This document shows, piece after piece, positions 32,706-41,207 of a DNA stretch of 42,651 nucleotides. The stretch spans positions 1 to 42,651 of the forward strand of contig NZ_CANRKH010000023.1 of NCBI RefSeq assembly GCF_947631165.1. Direction: 5' to 3'. A model generated the notes under the pieces. That model saw nothing but the letters and a program-made list of their open reading frames with translations, did not search any database and was not told the DNA's origin. The stretch is from an uncultured Dysosmobacter sp. GTDB taxonomy: Bacteria > Bacillota > Clostridia > Oscillospirales > Oscillospiraceae. A program made the position numbers and the translations under genes. The first letter of the stretch is position 1. Each line of letters starts with the position of its first letter.

Positions 32706-34916
32706 ATGGATCAAAACAATAAAAACAAAAAGCCCAACCGAGGCAAAAACGGCGGCAGCTGGCGGGGCGTGGTCCAGCTGGTTTGTTGGGCGTTGCTGCT
32801 GACGGCCATATTCAGCTACGCCAGCAGCTACATGAGCAGCGCCGCCCGCTCCAGTTCCTCCATCGAGCTGGAATACAGCGATTTCGAGGCCATGGCCCAG
32901 AGCGGCCAGATCGCGGAGGTGGCCTTCGACAACAGCGAGGCGATCCTGCACATCACGCCCAAGGACGGGTATTCCCACACCGCCGAGAACGGCGTCACCT
33001 ATCTCAAGCGCACCGACGAAAAGGGAAACGCTGTCTACTCCGTCATCGCTGGGAACGGCGTCAGCCAGCTGCCGGACGTGACGCTGGACCTGTTCACCGT
33101 CAAGATCGAATCCAATGACGCCACCCGGGCCTACCTCCGGGAGGCGGACCCCTCCATACGGGTCAAGCAGGATTATGAGCCGCCCATGAGCACCCTGATG
33201 CTCATCTTGATCCAGCTGCTGCCCTTCGTCATCATCATTCTGGTGTTCTCCCTGTTCATGAGCTACATGGCGAAAAAAGGCGGCATGGGCGGTATCGGCG
33301 GCATCGGCGGCGTGGGCAAGGCCAACGCCAAGGTGTATATGGAAAAGCAGACCGGTGTCACCTTTGCCGACGTGGCAGGCCAGGATGAGGCCAAGGAATC
33401 CCTGACGGAGATCATCGACTTCCTCCACAATCCCGGCAAATATACGGAGATCGGCGCCAAGCTGCCCAAGGGCGCGCTGCTGGTAGGCCCTCCGGGCACC
33501 GGCAAGACGCTGCTGGCCAAGGCCGTGGCCGGCGAGGCCAACGTCCCCTTCTTCTCCATCAGCGGCTCCGACTTCGTGGAGATGTTCGTGGGCGTGGGTG
33601 CCAGCCGTGTCCGGGATCTCTTTAAGGAGGCCAGCAAAGTGGCCCCCTGCATCGTGTTCATCGACGAGATCGACACCATCGGCAAATCCCGTGACAACCG
33701 CATGGGCGGCAACGACGAGCGGGAGCAGACCCTGAACCAGCTGCTGGCGGAGATGGACGGCTTCGACCCCACCAAGGGCGTCATCCTGCTGGCTGCCACC
33801 AACCGGCCTGAGGTGCTGGACCAGGCGCTGCTGCGGCCCGGCCGGTTCGACCGCCGCATCACCATCGACCGGCCCAATCTGGCGGGCCGCATCGCGACTC
33901 TCCAGGTCCACACCCGCAACATCAAGCTGGCGGAGGACGTGGACCTGAAAAAGGTGGCCTTGGCCACCGCTGGCTGCGTAGGCGCGGACCTGGCCAACCT
34001 GGTGAACGAGGCCGCTCTGCGGGCTGTCCGCAAGGGCCGCCGTCTGGTGACCCAGGAGGACCTGCTGGCCGCCTTCGAGCTGGTCATCGCCGGTACGGAG
34101 AAAAAGGGCAGCGTTCTGACAGAATTCGAGAAAAAGCTGGTGGCCTATCACGAGGTGGGCCATGCCATGGTGGCCTATAAGCAGAAAAACACCGAGCCGG
34201 TGCAGAAGATCACCATCGTTCCCCACACCCAGGGATCTCTGGGCTACACTCTGCTGATGCCCGAGGAGGACAAAACGGAGCTGCGGACAAAGGACGAGCT
34301 GATGGCCAAGATCGCCGTCTCCATGGGCGGCCGTGCCGCCGAAGAAGTGGTAATGCACACCATGACCAACGGTGCGTCCCAGGATATTCAGGACGCCACC
34401 AACGTGGCCCGCAACATGGTGGCCATGTTCGGCATGAGCGATGAGTTCGGCATGATGGCCCTGGCCTCCCGCCGGAATCAGTATCTGGACGGCGGCTACG
34501 GCATGGACTGTGCTCAGGACACCGCCGCCCGGATGGACAAGGCGGTGAAGGAGATCCTGGACAACTGCTACCAGCAGGCTGTAGAGACGATCAAAGAGAA
34601 CCGGGACGACATGGACAAGGTGGTTGCCTATCTTCTGGAGAAGGAGACCATTACCGGCGCGGAGATGGTAGCCATCATCGAGGGCCGGGACCCGGAGCTG
34701 GTAGAGAATCCTTACGCCTCCACCAAAAAGCTTGAGGGCGGTTTCCGCCCCTCCAGTCCCGAGGTCATTGAGCCGGCGGCCAAAAAGGTCCACATGATCT
34801 CCCAGAAAATCGAGGCCCCGGAGGCTCCTGCGGACGCCTCCAGCGAAGAGAGACCGGCCCAGCCGCCGGAGACTCCGGAGGAAAACGCTTCAGCGGACGG
34901 CGAGGCCCAAAACTGA
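32706..34916 (+). CDS. ftsH: ATP-dependent zinc metalloprotease FtsH
   Basis: The start [17 protein letters not shown] at 32706 has AAGGAG 9 nt upstream. Codons before it lie in the promoter. The 736-residue protein has membrane segment 1 (about 18-40), an extracellular domain, and membrane segment 2 (about 162-187, [20 protein letters not shown]). The AAA domain has Walker A GPPGTGKT (261-268), Walker B IVFIDEID (about 316-323) and the SRH region [20 protein letters not shown]. The zinc site HEVGH lies at 482-486, with the later Asp in [14 protein letters not shown]. The C-terminal 60 residues are low-complexity and acidic. FtsH degrades misfolded membrane proteins and regulators. Confidence 0.97.
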   Translation: MDQNNKNKKPNRGKNGGSWRGVVQLVCWALLLTAIFSYASSYMSSAARSSSSIELEYSDFEAMAQSGQIAEVAFDNSEAILHITPKDGYSHTAENGVTYLKRTDEKGNAVYSVIAGNGVSQLPDVTLDLFTVKIESNDATRAYLREADPSIRVKQDYEPPMSTLMLILIQLLPFVIIILVFSLFMSYMAKKGGMGGIGGIGGVGKANAKVYMEKQTGVTFADVAGQDEAKESLTEIIDFLHNPGKYTEIGAKLPKGALLVGPPGTGKTLLAKAVAGEANVPFFSISGSDFVEMFVGVGASRVRDLFKEASKVAPCIVFIDEIDTIGKSRDNRMGGNDEREQTLNQLLAEMDGFDPTKGVILLAATNRPEVLDQALLRPGRFDRRITIDRPNLAGRIATLQVHTRNIKLAEDVDLKKVALATAGCVGADLANLVNEAALRAVRKGRRLVTQEDLLAAFELVIAGTEKKGSVLTEFEKKLVAYHEVGHAMVAYKQKNTEPVQKITIVPHTQGSLGYTLLMPEEDKTELRTKDELMAKIAVSMGGRAAEEVVMHTMTNGASQDIQDATNVARNMVAMFGMSDEFGMMALASRRNQYLDGGYGMDCAQDTAARMDKAVKEILDNCYQQAVETIKENRDDMDKVVAYLLEKETITGAEMVAIIEGRDPELVENPYASTKKLEGGFRPSSPEVIEPAAKKVHMISQKIEAPEAPADASSEERPAQPPETPEENASADGEAQN

Positions 34917-34979
34917 TACAGGGGCAAGCCATGCGGGTGCTGGGGATATGCTTTCCCAACGCCCGCATGTAATGAACGC

Positions 34980-35020
34980 CAACAAAAGAACGACAGGCTG
35001 TGCCTGTCGTTCTTTTGTTG
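34980..35020. terminator. Very strong hairpin after ftsH
   Basis: Nineteen bases (34980-34998) pair perfectly with 35002-35020 across a 3-nt loop. T-rich sequence in the distal arm makes it a likely terminator for ftsH and, from the other side, for the toxin-like gene. The outer arm CAACAAAAGAACGACAGGC also suits a small mobile-repeat origin. Confidence 0.7.
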
Positions 35021-35095
35021 CAATAAGGAGTCAAAATCGATTTTCTATTCTCTGGATGTTTTTGTTGCATACTATTGCAGCTAAGCGCTTTAAGC

Positions 35096-35758
35096 TCAAA
35101 TCGTGCGCTCCGTCACGGCGACCTGGGTAATCACATCCCGCAGGCGGTCATTGCCGACCATATATTCCAGGAGTTCATCCGCAGTATCACACCACTTTTC
35201 AGTTTGAGCGTTTACTTCCACAGAACCGGCTTGGCATATTACCATGCGCGGAGCCTGGCCTGGCGCTGGACGTACACAGCCAAAACAGCAATAGGAAACA
35301 CCTTTCCAATCAAATTGAACTTCGCCGCCTCGCTTCATGCGCCACGTAAAGTCGCTGATGGATTGAAAGCGATTTTGTTCTACGCTATTGGATGGTACGA
35401 AAGTAGCCATTTTTCTCCTCCTCAAAAATTGTTTTAGTGAATCTTCTTCGTGGCTCAAGTGGGGACCTTGATCATCCCAGATAATCTTATGCCCATGTGG
35501 AACATCATGGAATTTGGGTTGTCCATGATTCGTATGATGAATCTCATGATCTGCTTTTCCATCTGATCCAATATATGTTTCTATCAGTTCACCTTTTGTT
35601 GTATAGGAGATTTTGATTTCACCCGGTTCTCCTAAAAAACGTTGATCTTGTGGTTTATTGGGGCTTGGCCTCCACCGACCTCCGTAGGCACTGCCGCCGC
35701 CTTTGACGACCGGCACATCCATGAATGGGGCAATTATATCATGGGATGTCTCAACCAC
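35096..35758 (-). CDS. Toxin-like/immunity-like fusion protein, shorter copy
   Basis: The 220-residue frame has two parts. Residues 1-115 (DIIAPFMDVPVVKGGGSAYG, RFLGEPGEIKI, HEIHHTNHGQPKFHDVPHGH) resemble a polymorphic-toxin C-terminal domain with a conserved His-rich H-x-x-x-H-G...P-H-x-H motif. From residue 117, MATFVPSNSVEQNRF, follows a domain with ISDFTWRMKRGGEVQFDWKG and a final CDTADELLEYMVGNDRLRDV. AGGAGGAG stands just before that internal Met (35410), so the second half can also be translated alone. A longer homologue fused to DUF4417 lies at 41208. This copy looks truncated at its N-terminus, since the homology starts abruptly at the hairpin element. The toxin/immunity reading is inference. 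Confidence 0.55.
   Translation of the reverse strand: MVETSHDIIAPFMDVPVVKGGGSAYGGRWRPSPNKPQDQRFLGEPGEIKISYTTKGELIETYIGSDGKADHEIHHTNHGQPKFHDVPHGHKIIWDDQGPHLSHEEDSLKQFLRRRKMATFVPSNSVEQNRFQSISDFTWRMKRGGEVQFDWKGVSYCCFGCVRPAPGQAPRMVICQAGSVEVNAQTEKWCDTADELLEYMVGNDRLRDVITQVAVTERTI
35410..35422 (-). promoter_or_regulatory. Strong internal ribosome binding site and in-frame start
   Basis: On the minus strand AGGAGGAG (35415-35422) is followed by AAAA and ATG (35408-35410), inside the toxin-like frame. Such a site is unexplained unless the C-terminal 104 residues are made separately. Confidence 0.6.
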
Positions 35759-36012
35759 CGGCCGTTCCGGTGGTATGCACAGGCCCCCTTAGGGCCTTTT
35801 ACCAGCTGGGCCTATAGGCTCAGCGAGTTTTCTTTCGCTTGCATAAGGTGCCCTACTGCTATTGAAATAGCGGCAGGGTATCTCTTTTTCAGATTTTCGG
35901 AACTTGTTAGTTTTCGCTTCGTACGATTTTAATAGTTGTTCCTCGCTTCGCTTGGATATTTTATTCTAGGCATAACTAAAGCTTTTTGGAACCACCGGCA
36001 CTGCCGGTGGTT
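35754..36012. mobile_element. Hairpin-ended non-coding element, possibly an IS200/IS605-derived palindromic element
   Basis: A perfect 8-bp hairpin, ACCACCGG/CCGGTGGT (35754-35774), marks one end. A perfect 10-bp hairpin, AACCACCGGC/GCCGGTGGTT (35990-36012), marks the other. Both share the ACCACCGG arm. The roughly 215 bp between have no ribosome binding site and only broken frames. Subterminal hairpins with a common arm are typical of IS200/IS605 single-strand transposons and their non-autonomous derivatives. The element truncates the start of the toxin-like gene. The class is an inference. Confidence 0.4.
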
Positions 36013-36023
36013 TCCTTAGTGCA

Positions 36024-36347
36024 ATGAAAGCAACCTATCTTTTGATTTTCTCAAAAAACAGGTTGCTTTGGTTTGGAGCAACCGCCCACTTTCGAACCCG
36101 TCCCCCCTCGCCCTGCAAGCCAGCGGAGCGTTTGCAGGGCAAAAAGCGAAGGAATTCCCAACGGAGCGGTGTTGGGAATTCCTGAGCTGTATCAAGGCAA
36201 TGAAAATACTTTTCCAGCCAAAGGACTTACCAGAACCAAACCGAAGCCCAGCGTAAGCGGGTTCGGTTTGGAGAGGAGGAGCAGCAAAATGAGTGCGCTC
36301 TGACTTTTATAAAAAGTCGGAGCAAGCGATATGTCGCTTGCGGCGAC
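36024..36347. repeat. Modular dispersed repeat, copy 1 (modules a-b-c)
   Basis: Module a (36024-36075) is a hairpin with arms AAAGCAACCT/AGGTTGCTTT. Module b (about 36083-36189) begins CGCCCACTTTCGAACC. Module c (36190-36347) contains ATCAAGGCAATGAAAATAC and AGAGGAGGAGCAGCA. Modules a and c recur almost base for base at 40874-41082 without b between them. Module b recurs at 36357. No frame in it has a convincing product. Confidence 0.75.
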
Positions 36348-36356
36348 TTGGATTAC

Positions 36357-36500
36357 CCGCCCACTTTCGAACCGCGTCCCCGTCCCTCTCGCCCCGCAAA
36401 CCAGCGAAGCGTTTGCGGGGCGAAAGCGAAGGAATTCCCTGTCCTGCGTAGTTTTCGCCGCAAGGCGGAAACGGAGCGGTAAGGGGAATTTCTGAGCTGT
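36357..36500. repeat. Modular dispersed repeat, module b second copy
   Basis: This stretch repeats 36083-36189 with small changes (CGCCCACTTTCGAACC, then CAGCGAAGCGTTTGCGGGGCG and GGAATTTCTGAGCTGTACC). It contains an inverted repeat made by GCCCCGCAAAC and GTTTGCGGGGC. Confidence 0.65.
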
Positions 36501-36962
36501 ACCAAGGAGAGAAAAATACTTTTTTACCGTCAGGGTTCAGAGGGAAAGGGCGTGTGCAGGGCTGCTTCACAGAGCATGCCAACGCGCAACTGGGCGAAGG
36601 CCATTCCTTTGGAACGCACAACAATACGGCCTTTCGCCTCCATATTTCAGCCGGACGCCAAATGGACGCCAAACTGGGGATCTGTAACTTTTATGCCGCT
36701 CGAAAAGTTCAAAAAACCGCCAATTTCTTCCGAAATCAGCGGTTTTAATGTAGCAAGCGGTTAAAATCGTTTTTTTGAGAACCCCGGCTCCCATGCCCCG
36801 CTCTCCTGCTCCAGAGCGATCTGCTAATCTCAAAAACCTGCTCAAATAGGATCGATACATTTAGAATACAAGGTCACTCAGTAGACCCTTGAATTCATAC
36901 CGAGTTGTTTTGTGTTTTTCTTGTTCCTTCGTCCGCACTACCGCTCTTTTCTGGGAATCGTT
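36501..36962. other. Non-coding stretch downstream of the nuclease cassette
   Basis: The only structure I can support is a hairpin with arms AAAACCGC (36713-36720) and GCGGTTTT (36739-36746). It could end the leftward cassette transcript. A string GCGGTTAAAATCG at about 36757 recurs in repeat copy 2 near 41091. Short frames here lack a ribosome binding site and family resemblance. Confidence 0.45.
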
Positions 36963-37994
36963 TTAAACATCTGGCAGGTTTCGGCCTGCCTCCTCCATGA
37001 ATGACTCGGAGAGTTCAAGAAATTGCACAGGTTCTCCTTCGGCGTCTCGTCCGTGGAACAGGGTGATGTTGGAGAAATAATCATCTTTTATACGTAAGGC
37101 ATCCCGATATTTTCGACTTGTATTGGTTTCCCAGTGGCGGTATATCTCTTCTGGAAGTTCAAAGCCATAGCACTTTTCTCGATCTCGGAGCACCCAGTAA
37201 CGCCGGTCATCGTTGCTCCAGTGGATGCTGCATCCGTCATCATAGCTTCGCCCAGATAGGTACGCAACATTTGGTTCCAGCCGAACGAGAAATAGAAGCG
37301 TTCCATCATCCAGTAGTCCGATGCTCGTCTTCCTTCGAAGATTCTCAAGTTCTTCCAAAAAACTTTGCAATGTTTCATCATGTATCGAATTCGGATCTAC
37401 ATCGCGGTCACTGTCCCTGATCCATCTCCTGAGACAAGACAGCACGCGCTCCGTAAACGCCGCATCGTTCTTTGCCTGCTGTTCAACGGCCTCTATGTCG
37501 GCTCGGATTGCTGTAAACAAACCGCTCTGTGCAAAAGAGAGCAGCGGGATCCGGTGGGCCTGGGCAAAGGCTACGGCTGTATCCTTGAAACCGTCCAACG
37601 AGGCCACCGCCACCTGATATAGGTATCGCCTGCGTGTATCGTATTTGGGCCCTTGACGCCGGGGGTGCTGACGGTTTTTTAGCATCTCATCAGTGACGAT
37701 CTCAAAATGGTTGATGTCCTCCCGCAAACCCAAGGCATTGCGGACGATCGGCAGACCGATAGGGCTGTCATAGCACTTACATTCGACTAGTAGCCTGGTA
37801 GGGTAATAAAAAGGTGTCTGAAACAGCGGCCGAAGGAGCACATCCGCATTATGGGGCTGTCCTGCCCCCTGCACCATCAACCCGGCAGTACCCCGGTAAA
37901 CCAGTGGCTGCTCCTCCTTCACCGGCAGAAATCCATGGCCGATCAAAAGCCGTTGAACAAAGTACTCAAAGAGTTTCCCTTTTACTGCTGTCAT
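36963..37994 (-). CDS. PD-(D/E)XK nuclease-domain protein (Mrr-like), third gene of the cassette
   Basis: The 343-residue protein has an N-terminal restriction-endonuclease-like fold. KGKLFEYFVQRLLIGHGF gives the first helix with Glu10. HNADVLLRP gives Asp51, and LLVECKCYDSPIGLPIVRNA gives Glu71-x-Lys73, so the complete catalytic set is present. The rest (residues 95-343) is not recognised. It includes LLSFAQSGLF, the Trp/Asp-rich IHWSNDDRRYWVLRD and a final QFLELSESFMEE. Helix 1 and the ECK motif are as in Mrr-type and other type IV or defence nucleases. It lies 57 bp after the AbiJ-like gene on the same strand. DNA cleavage is very likely; the trigger is unknown. Confidence 0.75.
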   Translation of the reverse strand: MTAVKGKLFEYFVQRLLIGHGFLPVKEEQPLVYRGTAGLMVQGAGQPHNADVLLRPLFQTPFYYPTRLLVECKCYDSPIGLPIVRNALGLREDINHFEIVTDEMLKNRQHPRRQGPKYDTRRRYLYQVAVASLDGFKDTAVAFAQAHRIPLLSFAQSGLFTAIRADIEAVEQQAKNDAAFTERVLSCLRRWIRDSDRDVDPNSIHDETLQSFLEELENLRRKTSIGLLDDGTLLFLVRLEPNVAYLSGRSYDDGCSIHWSNDDRRYWVLRDREKCYGFELPEEIYRHWETNTSRKYRDALRIKDDYFSNITLFHGRDAEGEPVQFLELSESFMEEAGRNLPDV

Positions 37995-38051
37995 GGCAAA
38001 CCTCCTGCATTTTTCCTACGTTAATTCTTTCTTTTATCTGTAGCACAGAAC

Positions 38052-39413
38052 TTAAACAGCACTTGTTTCCATCCCGTGTTTTTCATATAGATTTTTAATG
38101 AAGTTTTCAATCACATTTATTGCTTTGCCAGAATCAATAAATTCATATCCGCCAAAACGATATACTTCATAACCATAAAGCATTAAAGCTCTATCATCCG
38201 CTACCATCTCAGCGTATCTTTTCGGAGAGCTACTTCCGTCAACATTAGAATAATGTTGTTTCCCGTCTATTTCTATAACGACTCTCATGTTGCCAGGAAA
38301 AAGAATGAGAAAGTCCATACGCTGATGGACATATACTTGTCCATCCCTCATCTTAGCGGTCTTTGGATCGTAATGGCAATATACTTGCGGGATCAATGCA
38401 GGAAGATTGTTATTACTCTGTTTATAAATAAAATTATAGTATGTTCGCAGGAATAGGACTTCAGGATCGGAATCTAACGACTGGCTAAGTCTTTTGACTA
38501 AGGCTTGTTGAATAGCAAGGTCGTAGTCTTCATTGCCATTATTCCACCAAACAACTAATTCGTGCCAAGAGAGGCCGTTACTTGTGATTGGCGCAGTATA
38601 GAACAGGCAATTCTCTTTATCTTGGATAACATTAAGTCTGTTCGTGAGAGCATCTTCAATAACAATGTCAGGCTTTCCGCCAATAGCTCCAAAAATGATA
38701 TTGCATATCTTACCCTCGACACCGTTTACTGTTTTCTCTATTGTATATATCGGATTGCCAGCAATGCTTTTCTGCGAAAAAAGGCGATAACCACATGCTC
38801 CGATAATATGGTTAATCTCTTTGATATAACGGCTTTGACTTTCGGCACTTCGCACTGGTGGATTTACAATGGTCTCTATAAATTTAAATAATTGCCTATC
38901 TGGAATATACATAAAATCAAGAATATCTTGAAAAAGTTCTTCGTAAGAAATATCCTCATTCCTGACCATATGCTGCATAATATATTCTCGAGCATTGTGC
39001 TGGTTTTTATCCCAGCCAATAATCTGAAGTGTATCAATATTCCAAACAGGGGACAATAATTGGACAATATTTACAGTACCTTCAAGATTTACTTGGGAAC
39101 ACAACCAGTTTAGCAATGTGCGGCGAATAGTCATCGGGACAGCAAAAAAATCGTCATTCAAGAATGGTTCAACTTCGTGAACAAAAGAAGCGTCACAGCC
39201 TTCAGAAACAATTTGCCGTACAACATCCTTTATCTGTTCAAAACTCTTCTTTGCAAAACCACTTCTCAAATACACACGCTTACTGTGCGCGGGATTTAGC
39301 GTTTTGTCGCATTCAATTCCGTATTTTTTACAGATACCCTCCAACTCGTAGGCTTTCGTACCGTTTGCAAGAAACTCAATGATAATATCCCTTACCTGAG
39401 TAAAATCATTCAC
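38052..39413 (-). CDS. AbiJ-like protein with C-terminal DUF559/Vsr-like nuclease domain
   Basis: The 453-residue protein starts MNDFTQVRDIIIEFLANGTK and continues with LEGICKKYGIECDK and SKRVYLRSGF. This resembles the N-terminal domain of AbiJ abortive-infection proteins (AbiJ-NTD3 type). The middle is unassigned. The last 90 residues form a compact nuclease: RMDFLILFPGNMRVVIEIDG with Asp367, Glu381 and Lys385, then KQHYS and MLYGYEVYRFGGYEF, as in DUF559/Vsr-type PD-(D/E)XK enzymes. The gene lies 15 bp after the KilA-N-like gene. It is much more A+T-rich than the housekeeping genes, suggesting transfer. An abortive, nucleic-acid-cutting response to phage is the likely role. Confidence 0.7.
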   Translation of the reverse strand: MNDFTQVRDIIIEFLANGTKAYELEGICKKYGIECDKTLNPAHSKRVYLRSGFAKKSFEQIKDVVRQIVSEGCDASFVHEVEPFLNDDFFAVPMTIRRTLLNWLCSQVNLEGTVNIVQLLSPVWNIDTLQIIGWDKNQHNAREYIMQHMVRNEDISYEELFQDILDFMYIPDRQLFKFIETIVNPPVRSAESQSRYIKEINHIIGACGYRLFSQKSIAGNPIYTIEKTVNGVEGKICNIIFGAIGGKPDIVIEDALTNRLNVIQDKENCLFYTAPITSNGLSWHELVVWWNNGNEDYDLAIQQALVKRLSQSLDSDPEVLFLRTYYNFIYKQSNNNLPALIPQVYCHYDPKTAKMRDGQVYVHQRMDFLILFPGNMRVVIEIDGKQHYSNVDGSSSPKRYAEMVADDRALMLYGYEVYRFGGYEFIDSGKAINVIENFIKNLYEKHGMETSAV

Positions 39414-39428
39414 TTTTCTACCCGCCCT

Positions 39429-40007
39429 TTACTTGTGCTGAAACGTTCGATACCACTGCACCAGTTCCAACATGAACTCCGGAAATAGCCAAGCCCGGAA
39501 CATCTCTGCAATTTCTGGATGAGCCGTTGTCCCGCCGCCCTTACCGCGGCTTGTACGCATTCCTAACGCATGCGTAGTGTTGATCCACAGTGAAGGTATC
39601 AGTGTGGTGCTGGTGGTGTGCACCATGTGAATCAGCTCATCACAGGCATTCTCTTGAAATTGAGGATTATAAATCTTCTCCCACATCCGTAGATACTCGA
39701 TGGTGGTATTGCTTCGCATCCAACTTTGGATGAGGTAGCTGGGACTGGAAGTGTTCTTTCCTCTGGCGATTTCCGTCATAGAGTCATAGGGGTTGACTCG
39801 CACATCCTCGGCTCGCATCTTGTCTCCAAGAGGGGATGGGAGAAATCCAGGAATCTTTTTGGTATCCAGTTGCTCAAACAGTTTTTCTGAGGACTCATCC
39901 GCCTCCGTTTGCGAGATGAATCCTTTCTTTACTGCGCGCCGGAGAATTTTCTCCGTGGATATTTCGTAAGTCCATAGTGCCTCAATCTGTGCTTCTCGAT
40001 CCGTCAT
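39429..40007 (-). CDS. KilA-N-domain protein, first gene of the cassette
   Basis: The 192-residue protein has a 90-residue N-terminal part (MTDREAQIEALWTYEISTEK) without clear family. It is followed by a KilA-N-like domain: SYLIQSWMRSNTTIEYLRMW and NPQF, then a stretch around WINTTHALGM, GKGGGTTAHPEIAEMFRAWL and a final EFMLELVQWYRTF. KilA-N domains occur in phage and defence proteins and probably bind DNA. As first gene of a three-gene leftward unit, it may sense or recruit to phage DNA, or regulate the two nucleases. It starts 87 bp downstream of the recombinase fragment. Confidence 0.75.
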   Translation of the reverse strand: MTDREAQIEALWTYEISTEKILRRAVKKGFISQTEADESSEKLFEQLDTKKIPGFLPSPLGDKMRAEDVRVNPYDSMTEIARGKNTSSPSYLIQSWMRSNTTIEYLRMWEKIYNPQFQENACDELIHMVHTTSTTLIPSLWINTTHALGMRTSRGKGGGTTAHPEIAEMFRAWLFPEFMLELVQWYRTFQHK

Positions 40008-40094
40008 GGCAAATACCCCTCTCTAAGCAAATCTGCGTATAGGGATATTATACCATATAGCCCACTACAAAGATAGACTTAATTCGGCAACAAT

Positions 40095-40715
40095 TCAAGA
40101 TAGTCTATACTGTCGCAGTTCTATGTGCATGGTTCCGTTCTGTTGCACAGCGATATATCCAACGGATTCCTTTACGGCTTGCTCATCAAAAGTTTCTAAT
40201 CCTAATCTCTCACAAACTATGCCCTTAATTGTTTCCTCCAGGATCGACGGAGAATGCTTGCAGAACTTCTTTCCATGTTCTACCCGATTGGCACAGCGCC
40301 AGACCACCTCGCCGGAAGGCCGTGTGATACGCCGGTAGTTATGCTCGCACTCGGCACAAATCAAAAGGCCGCTCAATACGCTCTGAGAGCTGTACCGGGT
40401 GGCCTTCCGATGTTTTGTATTCTCATCAATATTGCTTCGGTTTCCTTTTTCACCTTGCACTATGAAGTACTCATCAAAACTGACAATGGAACCGATATAT
40501 TTTTTGTTGGAAAGTAGATCACTGATTACTGGTTGTGTCCAGCTCGTCTTGCCTGTTGGAGAGGGGATACCCTGTTGATAAAGAAAATCGGCAATCCTGC
40601 CCAGACTCATACCGGAGAGGTATTGCCGATAGATCATTCTCACAATATCCGATTTCTCATTGTCGATGGCAATATGACCATCACTATTGTAACAAAATCC
40701 GTAAGGTAGCCTCAT
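40095..40715 (-). CDS. Serine-recombinase DNA-binding half without catalytic domain
   Basis: The 206-residue product begins MRLPYGFCYNSDGHIAIDNE, the start of the recombinase domain of large serine recombinases. It continues ADFLYQQGIPSPTGKTSW and GSIVSFDEYFIVQ. The zinc ribbon LLICAECEHNYRRI with WRCANRVEHGKKFC supplies four Cys. The N-terminal resolvase domain with its catalytic Ser is missing and no remnant of it precedes the gene. Yet the ATG has a good AGGAG site, so the half-protein may be made on purpose. It could be a leftover of an integrating element that brought the nuclease cassette, or a DNA-binding accessory or regulator. Confidence 0.75.
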   Translation of the reverse strand: MRLPYGFCYNSDGHIAIDNEKSDIVRMIYRQYLSGMSLGRIADFLYQQGIPSPTGKTSWTQPVISDLLSNKKYIGSIVSFDEYFIVQGEKGNRSNIDENTKHRKATRYSSQSVLSGLLICAECEHNYRRITRPSGEVVWRCANRVEHGKKFCKHSPSILEETIKGIVCERLGLETFDEQAVKESVGYIAVQQNGTMHIELRQYRLS

Positions 40716-40873
40716 GACAATCTCCTTTCGTTATTTTAAAGTCACATATATGGATGTTTCTGCTGCGTTAAATTCTTAAAGGCGAATATATGCACGTTTT
40801 ACTTGGCAAATACTTCCAAATCGAGGAGCTAATACCTTGATAGCCTAAAAAAACAGTCCTCATCCGGCCAAAA

Positions 40874-41170
40874 ATGAAAGCAACCTGTCTTTTGATTTTC
40901 TCAAAAACAGGTTGCTTTGGTTTGTATCAAGGCAATGAAAATACTTTTCCAGCCAAAGGACTTGCCAGAACCAGACCGAAGCCCAGCGCGGCGGGTTCGG
41001 TCTGGAGAGGAGGAGCAGCAGAACGAGCGCGCTCTGACTTTTGCAAAAAAGTCGGAGCAAGCGATATGACGCTTGCGGCGACGCACGATAAGCGGTTAAA
41101 ATCGATTTCTTGTTTACCGGGCCGCGTCCCCCGTCCCCTTTCGCCCCCGAGCCCAGCGAAGCGGTAAGGG
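40874..41170. repeat. Modular dispersed repeat, copy 2 (modules a-c and a b-like end)
   Basis: Module a (40874-40923) is a 12-bp hairpin, AAAGCAACCTGT/ACAGGTTGCTTT. Module c (40925-41082) follows directly and is nearly identical to 36190-36347. A diverged b-like tail with CCAGCGAAGCG and TAAGGGGA ends near 41170. Copies 1 and 2 flank the 4.5-kb nuclease cassette on either side and in the same orientation. Confidence 0.75.
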
Positions 41171-41207
41171 GATACCAGTCAACACTATAGATGCCGTCAA
41201 GAATTAA

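Noticed and set aside
32574..34793. A 739-codon minus-strand frame opposite ftsH
   Set aside because: It is the antisense shadow of a certain gene, and no ribosome binding site or domain was seen.
36552..36764. Short overlapping plus-strand frames between the repeats and the nuclease cassette
   Set aside because: They have odd composition, no ribosome binding site, and cover a hairpin.
40877..40918. Module a hairpins as CRISPR repeats
   Set aside because: Only two distant copies exist with no regular spacers and no cas genes.
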